DNA of 64,000 nt from Sedimentibacter hydroxybenzoicus DSM 7310 (GCF_013403245.1 NZ_JACBNQ010000002.1:248001-312000); one strand, 5' to 3'; positions 33,232-41,553 are shown, numbered from the stretch's first letter. Notes: a model not told the origin generated them from the sequence alone. Program-made: numbers and translations.

Positions 33232-33325
33232 TTACAGTATAAGCAACCGACACCATTGTCATCCTGAACGTAGTGAAGGATCTCATCTTTTGTCGTACGA
33301 GATCCTTCCTGTCGCTTGCTTTAAT
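33232..33325. repeat. Unit 2 of the TTACAGTATAAGC repeat, interrupted by a GTCAT/GGATCTC repeat
   Basis: TTACAGTATAAGC-AACCGACACCA matches unit 1 (30242). Its closing arm, TGTCGCTTGCTTTAA, appears only after about 55 bases in which GTCATCCTGAAC, GAAGGATCTCAT and ACGAGATCCTTC form an independent hairpin of the other repeat family (33254-33309). It reads as one palindromic element inserted in another. The following 75 bases hold no gene. Confidence 0.6.
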
Positions 33326-33399
33326 AATCAAAGTTTATTAATTTGTATGCAGTAAGCATATAAGAAAGCCATGAATATCAACTTGTCAAAGTAGCATTA

Positions 33400-33447
33400 T
33401 TTGCATAATTATTTCATATTGACATAAATATGCAAATATCTTATAAT
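33400..33447 (+). promoter_or_regulatory. Arginase promoter with ArgR/AhrC-like box
   Basis: TTGACA (33419-33424) and TATAAT (33442-33447) are exactly 17 bases apart, a near-consensus promoter. TTTGCATAATTATTTCATA (33400-33418) resembles the ARG box (TNTGNATWWWWATNCANA) and touches the -35 box; ATATGCAAATAT within the spacer may be a second half-site. Confidence 0.6.
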
Positions 33448-33475
33448 GGTCATATTATTAACAGGAGGATGCAGC

Positions 33476-34411
33476 ATGAAATTTAATCTGATAGGTGTTC
33501 CTGTCAACTATGGATGTGACAGAAACGGGGCGCAATTTGGACCGGAAGCTTTTAGACAACATAATATAGCTGATTTAATAAAAAAAGAAGGTCACAAAGT
33601 ACAGGATTCAGGAGATGTAAAAATACCTAAAGTTTCTCCTGAAGAAAAATATTCAGGCCATGAGAACTTAAAATATTTAGAACCGATTGCCGAATATAAT
33701 CACAATTTAGCTGAGGTTGTTTATAATACATTGAATGATGACACATTTCCTTTCGTATTAGGAGGCGACCATTCTCTTGGAATGGGAAGCATTGCCGGTG
33801 TAAGCAGGCATTTTGAAGAGATAGCTGTAATCTGGATAGATGCTCACGGAGATATAAATACAGAAGATACATCACCATCCGGAAATATACACGGTATGCC
33901 TTTAGCTGCATCAATGAACGTTGGTAATCCACGTTTAACAAATATTTATTACAAGGGACAAAAAGTAAAACCTGAAAATGTTTATATTATAGGTGCAAGA
34001 GATATTGATTCCGGAGAATTCGAAATTGCAGAAAAAACAAAACTTAATTTATATACGATGGAAACAGTTCGCGAAAAAGGATTAGCGAATATTATAGAAC
34101 AGGTTATTGAAAAAATAAACAATTCAAGTGTGGACGGAGTTCATTTAAGCTTTGATATTGACGCTCTTGATAAATCAATCGTACCGGGAACAGGTACAGC
34201 AGTATCAGAAGGGTTCAGCTTAAACGAAGGGAAGGAAATATTTACAAAGTTTATCAGTCGTCTAGATATAACATCTATGGACTTTGTTGAATTGAATCCT
34301 GTTATAGATGATGAAGACGGAAAGACAGTTAAAAATTGCTTTGAATTGTTAAGACATATTTTTAAAACATTCAAGCTGCGGGAAGAAAGAGACACGGAAT
34401 ACGCGATATAA
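33476..34411 (+). CDS. rocF: Arginase/agmatinase-family ureohydrolase, probably arginase
   Basis: About 311 residues. Manganese ligands are in GGDHSLGMG, WIDAHGDIN and SFDIDALD, all complete. NTEDTSPSGNIHGMPLA is the arginase substrate loop. MKFNLIGVPVNYGCDRNGAQFGPEAFR is how RocF-type arginases begin. It splits arginine into ornithine and urea. The ATG at 33476 has ACAGGAGGA before it; the in-frame ATG at 33446 would lie on the promoter. The ARG-like box upstream suggests control by an ArgR/AhrC protein. Stands alone, followed by a palindromic repeat. Confidence 0.9.
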   Translation: MKFNLIGVPVNYGCDRNGAQFGPEAFRQHNIADLIKKEGHKVQDSGDVKIPKVSPEEKYSGHENLKYLEPIAEYNHNLAEVVYNTLNDDTFPFVLGGDHSLGMGSIAGVSRHFEEIAVIWIDAHGDINTEDTSPSGNIHGMPLAASMNVGNPRLTNIYYKGQKVKPENVYIIGARDIDSGEFEIAEKTKLNLYTMETVREKGLANIIEQVIEKINNSSVDGVHLSFDIDALDKSIVPGTGTAVSEGFSLNEGKEIFTKFISRLDITSMDFVELNPVIDDEDGKTVKNCFELLRHIFKTFKLREERDTEYAI

Positions 34412-34443
34412 ATCGTTGAATGATAAAGGTCATCTGAGAATTT

Positions 34444-34507
34444 GTCATTCTGAGAGTCAGCTAGGGATCTCATCTTTTGAGATTCTTCGCCTGCGGCTCA
34501 GAATGAC
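34444..34507. repeat. GTCAT/GGATCTC-family palindrome (convergent gap)
   Basis: GTCATTCTGAGAGTCAGC...GGGATCTC, ATCTTTT, GAGATTC...GGCTCAGAATGAC. It fills the gap between arginase and the converging metA and may end both transcripts. Confidence 0.78.
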
Positions 34508-34528
34508 AGTAGTCCCGGATGACATTTT

Positions 34529-35449
34529 TTATTGCTTTCCTATGTCATTGATGTCATAAGGTGTTTCCTGATATATAACATTTATCCAGTTTTTAAAAAG
34601 CAGGTTTGCATGACTTCTCCATTTCACAAAGGGAGTTTTTAAAGGGTTATCATCCGGATAATAATTTATAGGAATATTAATTTCCTTACCTTGACTGATA
34701 TCTCTGTCGTATTCTTTTTTTAAGGTTAACGGGTCGTATTCTGAATGCCCCATTATAAATATTTTGCTGTAATTATCCGTAGAGGCAATATGTACTCCTG
34801 CCTTTTCGGATTCCGCCAATATAAAAAGTTCCTTAACAGCTTCTATATCTGATTTTTGAATTTCGGTATGTCTCGAATGAGGAACATAAAAAATATCGTC
34901 AAATCCGTTTAAAAGCATACATGTGCGGTGCTTCTTCTCGTGCTCGAAAACCCCGAACAGCTTTGCGGTCAGCTTCTTTTTTTGAAGCCCGTAAAAATAA
35001 TTTAATGCGGCTTGTGCACCCCAGCAAATATACATTGCAGAGGTGACATTATTATGTGAAAATTCAAGTACTTCTTTCAATTCATCCCAATAATCCACGT
35101 CTTCAAATTCCATAAGCTCTACCGGAGCTCCCGTAACAATCATGCCGTCATATTTTTTGCTTCTTACTTCGCTTATGCTCTTGTAGAAGCTTTTCATGTG
35201 ACTTTCTGATGTGTTTTTTGATTCATGTGTGCCGGTATGAATAAATTCAACATTAATCTGAATAGGAGAATTGGATAACAATCTCACAAATTGGGTTTCC
35301 GTATCTATTTTTGTAGGCATCAAATTAACAAGGGCAATTTCAAGAGGTCTGATGTCCTGACTTTCGGCTCTTTCTTTGCTCATAACAAAGATATTTTCGT
35401 TCTCCATTGTTTTGTAAGCAGGTAAATCTGAGGGTATAATAACAGGCAT
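34529..35449 (-). CDS. metAA: Homoserine O-acetyltransferase of the MetA family
   Basis: 306 residues, usual length for MetA. C142 (YICWGAQAA) is the acyl-nucleophile, and GHSEYD holds the catalytic His and Glu. Position 111 is Glu (TGAPVE), counted from the start codon. In this family Glu at 111 goes with acetyl-CoA and Gly with succinyl-CoA, so despite the common name 'homoserine O-succinyltransferase' this enzyme most likely makes O-acetylhomoserine. That matches metY just upstream, whose substrate is O-acetylhomoserine. The gap to metY is 40 bases, so both are under the SAM-I riboswitch. Confidence 0.92.
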   Translation of the reverse strand: MPVIIPSDLPAYKTMENENIFVMSKERAESQDIRPLEIALVNLMPTKIDTETQFVRLLSNSPIQINVEFIHTGTHESKNTSESHMKSFYKSISEVRSKKYDGMIVTGAPVELMEFEDVDYWDELKEVLEFSHNNVTSAMYICWGAQAALNYFYGLQKKKLTAKLFGVFEHEKKHRTCMLLNGFDDIFYVPHSRHTEIQKSDIEAVKELFILAESEKAGVHIASTDNYSKIFIMGHSEYDPLTLKKEYDRDISQGKEINIPINYYPDDNPLKTPFVKWRSHANLLFKNWINVIYQETPYDINDIGKQ

Positions 35450-35489
35450 TTACATTTTTCCTTTCAATTGAATTTGTTGCAGGGTGAAT

Positions 35490-36761
35490 TTATTGAAGAG
35501 CTTGCTTAAGATCATTTATAATATCATCCACGTTTTCAATACCTACGTTTAACCTGATTGCTTCCGGTCTGACACCTGCTGCAATTTGCTCTTCATCGGT
35601 AAGTTGTCTGTGTGTAGTGCTTCCCGGATGTAGTACACACGTTCTTACGTCTCCAAGGTGAACAACGTTATTGATCCAATTAAGCTTCTTTGTAAATTCC
35701 AGTCCTTCTTTAGCTCCGCCTTTAATTCCAAATAAAATTATCCCACTGCCGCCTTTCTCTAGATATTTATCTGCAAGAGCATAATATTTGTCACTTTTTA
35801 ACTTAGGATAATTTACCCAAGCCACGTTTTCGTGACCTTCAAGAAATTCAGCAACCTTAAGAGCATTTTCAGAATGTCGGTCCATTCTTACATGCAGTGT
35901 TTCTAAACCTCTTAAATAAATAAACGCATTAAATGCACTCAATGCCGCACCGAAATCTCTTAGTATATGAGTTCTCGCTTTTGCAATGTATGCAGCTTCC
36001 TTAAATGCTTCGTGATAGCTCAGGCCGTGGTAGCTTGGGTCCGGTTCAACCAGTCCCGGGAACTTTCCATTATTCCAGTTAAAATTCCCTGCATCAACAA
36101 CTATGCCCCCTAAGCAGGATGCCTGACCGTCAATATATTTTGTAGCCGAATGTATAACTATGTTTGCGCCGTGTTCTATAGGTCTGCAAAGATAAGGTGT
36201 CGCAATTGTATTGTCAACAATAAATGGTACTCCGGCCTTTTTTGCTGCGTTAGATAATTTTTCGAAATCCAATACATTTAACCCCGGATTTCCGATTGAC
36301 TCACCAAATAATGCTTTAGTATTATCCTTAAACAAAGCCAATATTTCATTTTCGGAGCTGTCGGGACCAAAAAAGGATATGTCTATGCCTAATTTTTTCA
36401 AGCTTGATGAAAGCAATGTAAATGTACCGCCGTATATGGTTGAGCAAGCAACTATATGGTCTCCGGAATTGCAAATATTTAAAATTGCCATGGTTGTTGC
36501 TGCCTGACCTGACGATACTGCAACTGCCCCTACACCGCCTTCTAATTGAGCTATTTTGTTTTCAAATGCCTGGACTGTCGGATTTCCGATTCTTGAGTAA
36601 AAGTAACCTGATTCGGTTAAATTGAACAAATCTGCTACAAAATCCGGATCCTTATAATTGTATGTAGTACTTTGCACCAAAGGATAGACTCTTGGTTCCC
36701 CTTCTTTAAATTCTTCCAATGACTGAACTAATTTTGTTTCTACTTTAAAGTTTTTTTTCAT
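35490..36761 (-). CDS. metY: O-acetylhomoserine sulfhydrylase (aminocarboxypropyltransferase)
   Basis: 423 residues of the Cys/Met-metabolism PLP family. The PLP Lys is in HSATKYIDGQ; YSRIGNPT and SSGQAAT bind cofactor phosphate. It joins O-acetylhomoserine with sulfide to homocysteine. Length above 400 and RVYPLVQSTTYNY are typical of MetY rather than MetB/MetC. CAGGAGGAAAAT lies before the ATG chosen; the longer frame runs back into the riboswitch terminator and is not real. First gene of metY-metA. Confidence 0.94.
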   Translation of the reverse strand: MKKNFKVETKLVQSLEEFKEGEPRVYPLVQSTTYNYKDPDFVADLFNLTESGYFYSRIGNPTVQAFENKIAQLEGGVGAVAVSSGQAATTMAILNICNSGDHIVACSTIYGGTFTLLSSSLKKLGIDISFFGPDSSENEILALFKDNTKALFGESIGNPGLNVLDFEKLSNAAKKAGVPFIVDNTIATPYLCRPIEHGANIVIHSATKYIDGQASCLGGIVVDAGNFNWNNGKFPGLVEPDPSYHGLSYHEAFKEAAYIAKARTHILRDFGAALSAFNAFIYLRGLETLHVRMDRHSENALKVAEFLEGHENVAWVNYPKLKSDKYYALADKYLEKGGSGIILFGIKGGAKEGLEFTKKLNWINNVVHLGDVRTCVLHPGSTTHRQLTDEEQIAAGVRPEAIRLNVGIENVDDIINDLKQALQ

Positions 36762-36784
36762 ATTTTCCTCCTGTTTTCTTATCA

Positions 36785-36814
36785 AATAAAAAAATCCCCT
36801 AAGTGAAGAGAGGA
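36785..36814 (-). terminator. SAM-I riboswitch terminator
   Basis: On the minus strand TCCTCT-TCACTT-AGGGGA followed by seven T: a six-pair stem (one G-U) between aptamer and metY. The stem is short, so tuning by the aptamer is plausible. Confidence 0.65.
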
Positions 36815-36834
36815 AAATTTGTATTAACCGTCTC

Positions 36835-36933
36835 CTCATCTTTCAAAGTAATCTTTGACGGAATTAGCACCTTACAACATTTGTAGGTTGCCGAGATTTC
36901 ACAGGGCCGTTCCCTCCATCTCTCTTGATAAGA
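36835..36933 (-). ncRNA. SAM-I riboswitch (S box)
   Basis: On the minus strand the conserved blocks are CTTATCAAGAGAGATGGAGG, GAACGGCCCTGTGAAATCTC, GGCAACC, GTAAGGTGCTAATTCC and AAAGATGAG, in the S-box order. The P3 arm is CTACAAATGTTGTAAG. It controls metY and metA: with SAM bound, the terminator forms and transcription stops. Confidence 0.95.
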
Positions 36934-36955
36934 AGTTTTTATTTAATTTTTATAA

Positions 36956-36984
36956 ACTTTAAACTAATAGTTCCGGTTTGTCAA
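36956..36984 (-). promoter_or_regulatory. Promoter of the metY-metA transcript
   Basis: TTGACA, 17 bases, TAAAGT on the minus strand; RNA would start about 15-20 bases before the aptamer. Confidence 0.6.
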
Positions 36985-37113
36985 TATCATATTTTTGAAA
37001 ATATTCCATTTTTATGCAAATAATTCATTGGTTTTAATGCCATTTATATAAAAGTATATTTTATTTTTGAAGTGGGAAGATAAAATTGACTAAATTAATT
37101 TGAGGTATTTAAA

Positions 37114-37776
37114 ATGCAATTATTAAAACAAAAGAAAATAAATTACAACTTACTTAATGAAGATAATAAAGAAATTTTTTTATTCGAAATAAATAATCAT
37201 TTATTAATGGATGAAAAACCGTCGGAATTTTTTGAAAGCATAGTTGATGTGACCTTAATGAAAAAACATCCTTTTTATATGCTTTACAACCTGACAAAAG
37301 CGGAACAGTCACCTATACATCACCCGGAAGGAAATGTCTGGAACCATACAATGCTCGTTATAGATAATGCTTCCAAGGAAAAGCATAAAAGCGAAAATCA
37401 GAAGATTTTTATGTGGGCAGCATTATTGCATGATATAGGTAAGCCGGACACTACTAAAATAAGAAAAGGAAAAATTACATCCTATGACCATGAGAAAGTC
37501 GGTGCCGTAATGGCACGTGAATTCTTAAGTGAATTTATTACTGATGAACTTTTTATAAAAAAGGTTACGGCTTTGATAAGATGGCACATGCAGATACTTC
37601 ATGTTGTGAAGGTCATGCCCTTTGCTGATATAAAAGCAATGAAGGAGGAAACAGATATACACGAGGTTGCTTTATTAGGCTACTGTGACAGAATGGGCAG
37701 GAAGGACCCTGATGTGGATAAAGAAAAACAAAATATTGATATATTTATAAAAAAATGCAGAGAGTTTACGGAATAA
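37114..37776 (+). CDS. HD-domain phosphohydrolase (tRNA nucleotidyltransferase HD-like)
   Basis: 220 residues. H-x-x-EGNVWNHTML, LLHDIGKPDT (HD pair) and SYDHEKVGA are the metal-binding blocks of the HD superfamily; similar domains form the C-terminal part of some CCA-adding enzymes, but the nucleotidyltransferase head is missing. Probably a stand-alone phosphohydrolase acting on nucleotides. Weak ribosome binding site (TTGAGGT). It ends just before a palindromic repeat in a convergent gap. Confidence 0.82.
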   Translation: MQLLKQKKINYNLLNEDNKEIFLFEINNHLLMDEKPSEFFESIVDVTLMKKHPFYMLYNLTKAEQSPIHHPEGNVWNHTMLVIDNASKEKHKSENQKIFMWAALLHDIGKPDTTKIRKGKITSYDHEKVGAVMAREFLSEFITDELFIKKVTALIRWHMQILHVVKVMPFADIKAMKEETDIHEVALLGYCDRMGRKDPDVDKEKQNIDIFIKKCREFTE

Positions 37777-37787
37777 AAAATTAAGAA

Positions 37788-37851
37788 GAGATTCTTCGCA
37801 TAACTCAGAATGATAAGTAATTTAGTCATTCTGAACACAGAGAAGAATCTC
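37788..37851. repeat. GTCAT/GGATCTC-family palindrome (convergent gap)
   Basis: GAGATTCTTCGC...CTCAGAATGA, 11-base loop, GTCATTCTGAAC...AGAATCTC; ends 10 bases before the converging stop codon. Confidence 0.75.
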
Positions 37852-37860
37852 TTCGCTTAT

Positions 37861-38568
37861 TTATACATTGCTTTCACTGTTTTCAATAGTATTTTTCATT
37901 AATATATTTTTTACATTAATAAAAGTTTCGAAAATATTTTCATGTACGACTGCCTTTATATCAAATTTCAATAATTTAAATGTTATTTGTAGCATAAAGC
38001 CGATTCCAAATACAGCTATAACTGTTCCTATGCCAACCTTTGCTCCCAATAAAAAACCTATAATCAACACGGTTCCTTCAATTGAGCCTCTTATTACACC
38101 TATTGGCACCTTTGGGAATAATTTAATCAATGCAACCATAAGAGTATCTCGCGGTCCTGAGCCCATTCCCGAGCTTATATAAAAATATGTAGCTAAGCTC
38201 ACTATTACCTGACCTGAAAGAAGCATTAATACTCCTGAAAAGAAATTTGTCATGAACGGTATCAAATTAATAGATTGTATTAAGTCGAAAAATACCCCGA
38301 TTAATATTGTGTTTAATATAGTTCCCAGCCCTATTTTTTCCTTTAGAAATCCTGCCACTACTATTATTATTACAATTCCTGTCAATATACTTACATTCCC
38401 ATAGGTTATACCTGTAATATAGGATACGCCCATGCTGAATGCATCCCAGGGAGCGAGACCTACATTTGCATGAACACTTAATTGCAGTCCCACCGAATAA
38501 AGAAATAAACCAAATAATAATTTTGTGGTTCTTTTTAAATAATTTTTCAAAGTGTCACCAGCTTTCAA
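37861..38568 (-). CDS. YczE/YyaS/YitT-family membrane protein
   Basis: 235 residues, five or six membrane helices. LFGLFLYSVGLQLSVHANVGLAPWDAF is the family signature, with the internal match SSGMGSGPRDTLMVALI. B. subtilis YczE is involved in surfactin production by an unknown route; others are annotated as permeases. No partner gene is adjacent. Its function here is open. Ends inside the convergent gap filled by the repeat. Confidence 0.85.
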   Translation of the reverse strand: MKAGDTLKNYLKRTTKLLFGLFLYSVGLQLSVHANVGLAPWDAFSMGVSYITGITYGNVSILTGIVIIIVVAGFLKEKIGLGTILNTILIGVFFDLIQSINLIPFMTNFFSGVLMLLSGQVIVSLATYFYISSGMGSGPRDTLMVALIKLFPKVPIGVIRGSIEGTVLIIGFLLGAKVGIGTVIAVFGIGFMLQITFKLLKFDIKAVVHENIFETFINVKNILMKNTIENSESNV

Positions 38569-38681
38569 TGTTATGGATGTATTATATTTGTTTATAGATT
38601 AAGTGTCAATGACGAAATTTATTGTCGTTAAGATTGTGACAAAATAGTTTCAATATGGCATAAATATGGTATAATGCATAT

Positions 38682-38740
38682 ATCATACCATCGCCTCGGC
38701 AATGCAAGCGAGCTTGCGTTGCACTCGGCTCAGATATGAT
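38682..38740. repeat. Large palindrome in the leader of the DUF975 gene
   Basis: ATCATACCATCGCCTCGGCA... pairs with ...TGCACTCGGCTCAGATATGAT; the core GCAATGCAAGC-GA-GCTTGCGTTGC has 11 positions with one mismatch. G+C is much higher than in the surrounding DNA. It lies after TATAAT (38670-38675), so it would be in the 5' RNA leader, but it also looks like a dispersed repeat. Confidence 0.65.
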
Positions 38741-38769
38741 TATAATAATAGAAAAATGAGGAGGTATTT

Positions 38770-39531
38770 ATGTGGGACAGAGTAGAACTTAAATCACTGG
38801 CGAAACAATCCCTCAAGGATAACTACTGGCAGGCTTTTTTAATAGGGTTGGTTTTAGCGCTGGTATCCGGTAGTGGTGGAGGCAGTAGCTCCGGAGGTTC
38901 GGGTAATAGAACCAGTGAATATATCTCAAGGAATCCTGAGATGGTTATTATTGTTCTTGCCATATTAATTTTAGCGTTAGCATTCAGATTGTTGTTAGGC
39001 TATTCGTTAGAAATAGGCGCAAGAAGATACTTTGCTAATTTAGCACAATTTAAAAAAATTAAAGGTTATTTCAGCTTTGCTTTTGACGCAGCTAATTACA
39101 AAGGAATTATATTTACAATGCTTTTAAGAGATATTTTCTCGATTTTATGGACCTTACTTTTTATTATTCCCGGTATTATAAAAGGGTATTCATACAGGAT
39201 GGTACCTTATATATTAGCTGATAATCCTAATATAGGAGCTGAAAATGCAATAACCCTCAGCAGAAAAATGATGGATGGTCATAAAGCCAACGCTTTTGTT
39301 TTGGATTTATCCTTTCTTGGATGGTACCTATTGGGAATACTGGCTTTTGTAGTTGGAATATTTTTTGTATATCCTTACTTCTACGCTACAGAAGCTCAGC
39401 TTTACTTAGTTCTCAGAAAAAATGCTTTGGAAGCACAGTACTGTACATATGAAGATTTAAACTTAAAAAGAGAGTTCAATGACTTTGATGATTATTACAG
39501 AGATGATTACAATAGAAGAGATGATTTTTAA
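38770..39531 (+). CDS. DUF975 membrane protein
   Basis: 253 residues with about five hydrophobic segments and a charged tail of Asp/Arg/Tyr. The start WDRVELKSLAKQSLKDNYWQAFLIG, the motif IFSILWTLLFIIPGIIKGYSYRMVPYILADNP and ALTLSRKMMDGHK-like ITLSRKMMDGHKAN are DUF975 hallmarks. A Gly/Ser-rich loop (GSGGGSSSGGSGN) follows helix 1, a low-complexity stretch not needed for the fold. Role unknown. GAGGAGG precedes the ATG. Confidence 0.88.
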   Translation: MWDRVELKSLAKQSLKDNYWQAFLIGLVLALVSGSGGGSSSGGSGNRTSEYISRNPEMVIIVLAILILALAFRLLLGYSLEIGARRYFANLAQFKKIKGYFSFAFDAANYKGIIFTMLLRDIFSILWTLLFIIPGIIKGYSYRMVPYILADNPNIGAENAITLSRKMMDGHKANAFVLDLSFLGWYLLGILAFVVGIFFVYPYFYATEAQLYLVLRKNALEAQYCTYEDLNLKREFNDFDDYYRDDYNRRDDF

Positions 39532-39538
39532 CACATAA

Positions 39539-39580
39539 AACACCCCCCGCCTGTATATACTAATATACATGGGGGGTGTT
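39539..39580 (+). promoter_or_regulatory. Strong hairpin that buries the yyaC ribosome binding site
   Basis: AACACCCCCC pairs with GGGGGGTGTT and TGTATAT with ATATACA, 17 pairs with one small bulge. No T run follows, so it is not a classic terminator. The GGGGGGTG in the right arm is the only SD-like sequence before yyaC, so folding would hide it. Confidence 0.6.
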
Positions 39581-39584
39581 GCCT

Positions 39585-40139
39585 TTGAATCCGATTGAAG
39601 TTCATTACAAAAATAGCTTTGCATCATTAAAAATAGGTCACTATTTAAGCCATCAATTGAATAACAGCTCTGCAATCGTATGTATCGGTACCGATAAATG
39701 TATAATTGACAGTTTAGGACCTTTGACAGGAACCTTACTGTCGAAAGCAGGCTTAGATATTGATATTTACGGTACGCTTGAAAAACCAGTGCACGCATTA
39801 AATATCAATGAGTACATAAGAATAATCAAAAAGAAAAAATACGATAAGGTATTTGCCATAGATGCTTGCTTAAGCAACAAAAAAAATCAAGGAATTATTG
39901 AAGTAAGAGATGGCCCTATAACACCCGGCAAGGGGATAGGAAAAATGCTTCCTGAAATAGGGGATGTATCGATAATAGGAATCGTAGATTCCAGTGATAA
40001 AGATTTCCATGATTTGGTTCAGGATACACGATTGTGCTTTGTTTATGAAATGGCTGAAATAATAAGTAAAGGTATATTAACATCATTGAATATAAATTAC
40101 AATATAAATGAGTTAAGTGAAGCTTCGATTAGTATGTAA
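39585..40139 (+). CDS. yyaC: Spore protease-like protein YyaC
   Basis: About 184 residues of the YyaC family, related to the germination protease (GPR) fold. IVCIGTDKCIIDSLGPLTGTLL and RDGPITPGKGIGKMLPEIGDVSIIGIVD are its signatures. Found in spore formers and expressed in sporulation; role unclear. Start is uncertain: GTG 39576, TTG 39579 and TTG 39585 are all in frame; the last lies 7 bases after GGGGGG. Translation may be low or conditional because the SD is in a hairpin. Confidence 0.85.
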   Translation: MNPIEVHYKNSFASLKIGHYLSHQLNNSSAIVCIGTDKCIIDSLGPLTGTLLSKAGLDIDIYGTLEKPVHALNINEYIRIIKKKKYDKVFAIDACLSNKKNQGIIEVRDGPITPGKGIGKMLPEIGDVSIIGIVDSSDKDFHDLVQDTRLCFVYEMAEIISKGILTSLNINYNINELSEASISM

Positions 40140-40149
40140 TAAAAAAGGA

Positions 40150-40175
40150 GAGATCCTTCGTCAGCGAAGGATCTC
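40150..40175. terminator. Short GGATCTC hairpin between yyaC and ctpA
   Basis: GAGATCCTTCG-TCAG-CGAAGGATCTC followed by ATTTTTA. A minimal member of the GTCAT/GGATCTC repeat family, acting as terminator for both convergent genes. Confidence 0.8.
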
Positions 40176-40179
40176 ATTT

Positions 40180-41553
40180 TTATTTATTCAGTGCCTTAAT
40201 TGCTTCTTTAAGCTGTAAATCTTCAACATCTTTATGTGTATGATTTACCAATGCGTTGTATAATGCATTTTGTGTTGCAATGTCTATCGTTCCGTAAGAA
40301 TACAAAAAGTTATCATTTTGAAATTTCACAATTTGATCGAAGGATTTCTGGTCGTAAACTCCATCCGGCTCATTTACATCGTACCCTAATGTGTTTAAAA
40401 TCATTTCCGCTGCCAGAACATCCAGACTCACAGTGCCCGGAACAGGTTTGTTTTCCTTACTGAAAGACGGATATTTTGACAGGTCTATTGCTTCATTTTC
40501 AACGATTATGTCCGGTGTAACTCCTGTTTTATGTACCGGTGTTTTGTCAACCGAGAAATACTCCGCAGTTGTAAAAATAACTCCGCTTCCGCTTTTTAAA
40601 GGATATAGCGTTTGAACAATACCCTTACCAAAAGAATTGGTTCCGACTATAACACCTTCGTTCTTATATTTTACCGCTCCGGCAAATACTTCGGTAGCAC
40701 TTGCACTTCCACCGTTTATCAATACAGCTATTTCGTATTTTTGCTCTTTAAGCGTACTTTCATAGATGTCCTCTTTGCCGGAAGCATAATCAACGTATAC
40801 TACAGGACCTTCGGTAACGAATAAGTTTAATAAATCTACTGCTGCCTGCAATGTACCTCCGCCATTGTTTCTCATATCAATTACAATTTTTTTCACGCCG
40901 TTTTGGTCAAATTTTGAAAGTTCTTTTTCAACAAGCTCAACAGTATTATCTGCAAAATCAGTAACTCTCAGATAGCCTATATTGTTGTCCATAATTTCAC
41001 TCTCAACAACGCTTGTTGTAATTTTTGACCTTACAATTTCAAAATTTAAAGCTTCTTCTCCTCGGAGAATTCCTATATTTACACTTGTCCCCTCAATGCC
41101 TCTGATTAAAAGAGATGTCTGAGATGAAGTAATCCCTGTTATATCATAGCCATCAACATATTTTATTATGTCTCCTGTCTTAATGCCTGCATCCAGAGCA
41201 GGTGAGCCCGGCAGTGGAGTGACAACTACAATCTGACCGTTTACGTCAATTATCTGAACTCCGATTCCTGTAAATTCTCCTGCTGTGATATCAAGTTTTG
41301 CAGAATATTCCTTAGGAGTATAGTATACGCTGTAATCGTCCAATACGTTAAAGAACCCGTCATATAGTCCTTCAAGAATATCTTCCTGTTCTACTTCATA
41401 TTGATAGTTATCAAGTACAAAGTAAATTACATTTTTCAAAAATTCAATGTCTGTACCAAATTTATCTTTATCTATTTCTTTTGCAAATCCAAAGGTTGTA
41501 AATGAAGATAAAATTAATAATACTGCCAATAATAAACTGGTTTTTCTTTTCAT
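40180..41553 (-). CDS. ctpA: Carboxyl-terminal processing protease (S41) with peptidoglycan-binding domain
   Basis: 457 residues. Signal peptide (LLLAVLLILSSFTTFGFA), PDZ domain (GEFTGIGVQI... to ...GYDIT), S41 protease with nucleophile Ser in GGSASATE and Lys in NSFGKG, then a PG_binding_1 domain at the end (AAEMILNTLGYDVNEPDGVYD). Exported serine protease that trims or degrades envelope proteins. The layout matches clostridial and B. subtilis CtpA/CtpB. Promoter probably within the 65 bases after the desulfidase gene, or read-through from it. Confidence 0.92.
   Translation of the reverse strand: MKRKTSLLLAVLLILSSFTTFGFAKEIDKDKFGTDIEFLKNVIYFVLDNYQYEVEQEDILEGLYDGFFNVLDDYSVYYTPKEYSAKLDITAGEFTGIGVQIIDVNGQIVVVTPLPGSPALDAGIKTGDIIKYVDGYDITGITSSQTSLLIRGIEGTSVNIGILRGEEALNFEIVRSKITTSVVESEIMDNNIGYLRVTDFADNTVELVEKELSKFDQNGVKKIVIDMRNNGGGTLQAAVDLLNLFVTEGPVVYVDYASGKEDIYESTLKEQKYEIAVLINGGSASATEVFAGAVKYKNEGVIVGTNSFGKGIVQTLYPLKSGSGVIFTTAEYFSVDKTPVHKTGVTPDIIVENEAIDLSKYPSFSKENKPVPGTVSLDVLAAEMILNTLGYDVNEPDGVYDQKSFDQIVKFQNDNFLYSYGTIDIATQNALYNALVNHTHKDVEDLQLKEAIKALNK

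Noticed and set aside
36762-36839. N-terminal extension of MetY to 36839
   Set aside because: It runs through the riboswitch terminator; the downstream ATG has a consensus SD and a normal protein start.
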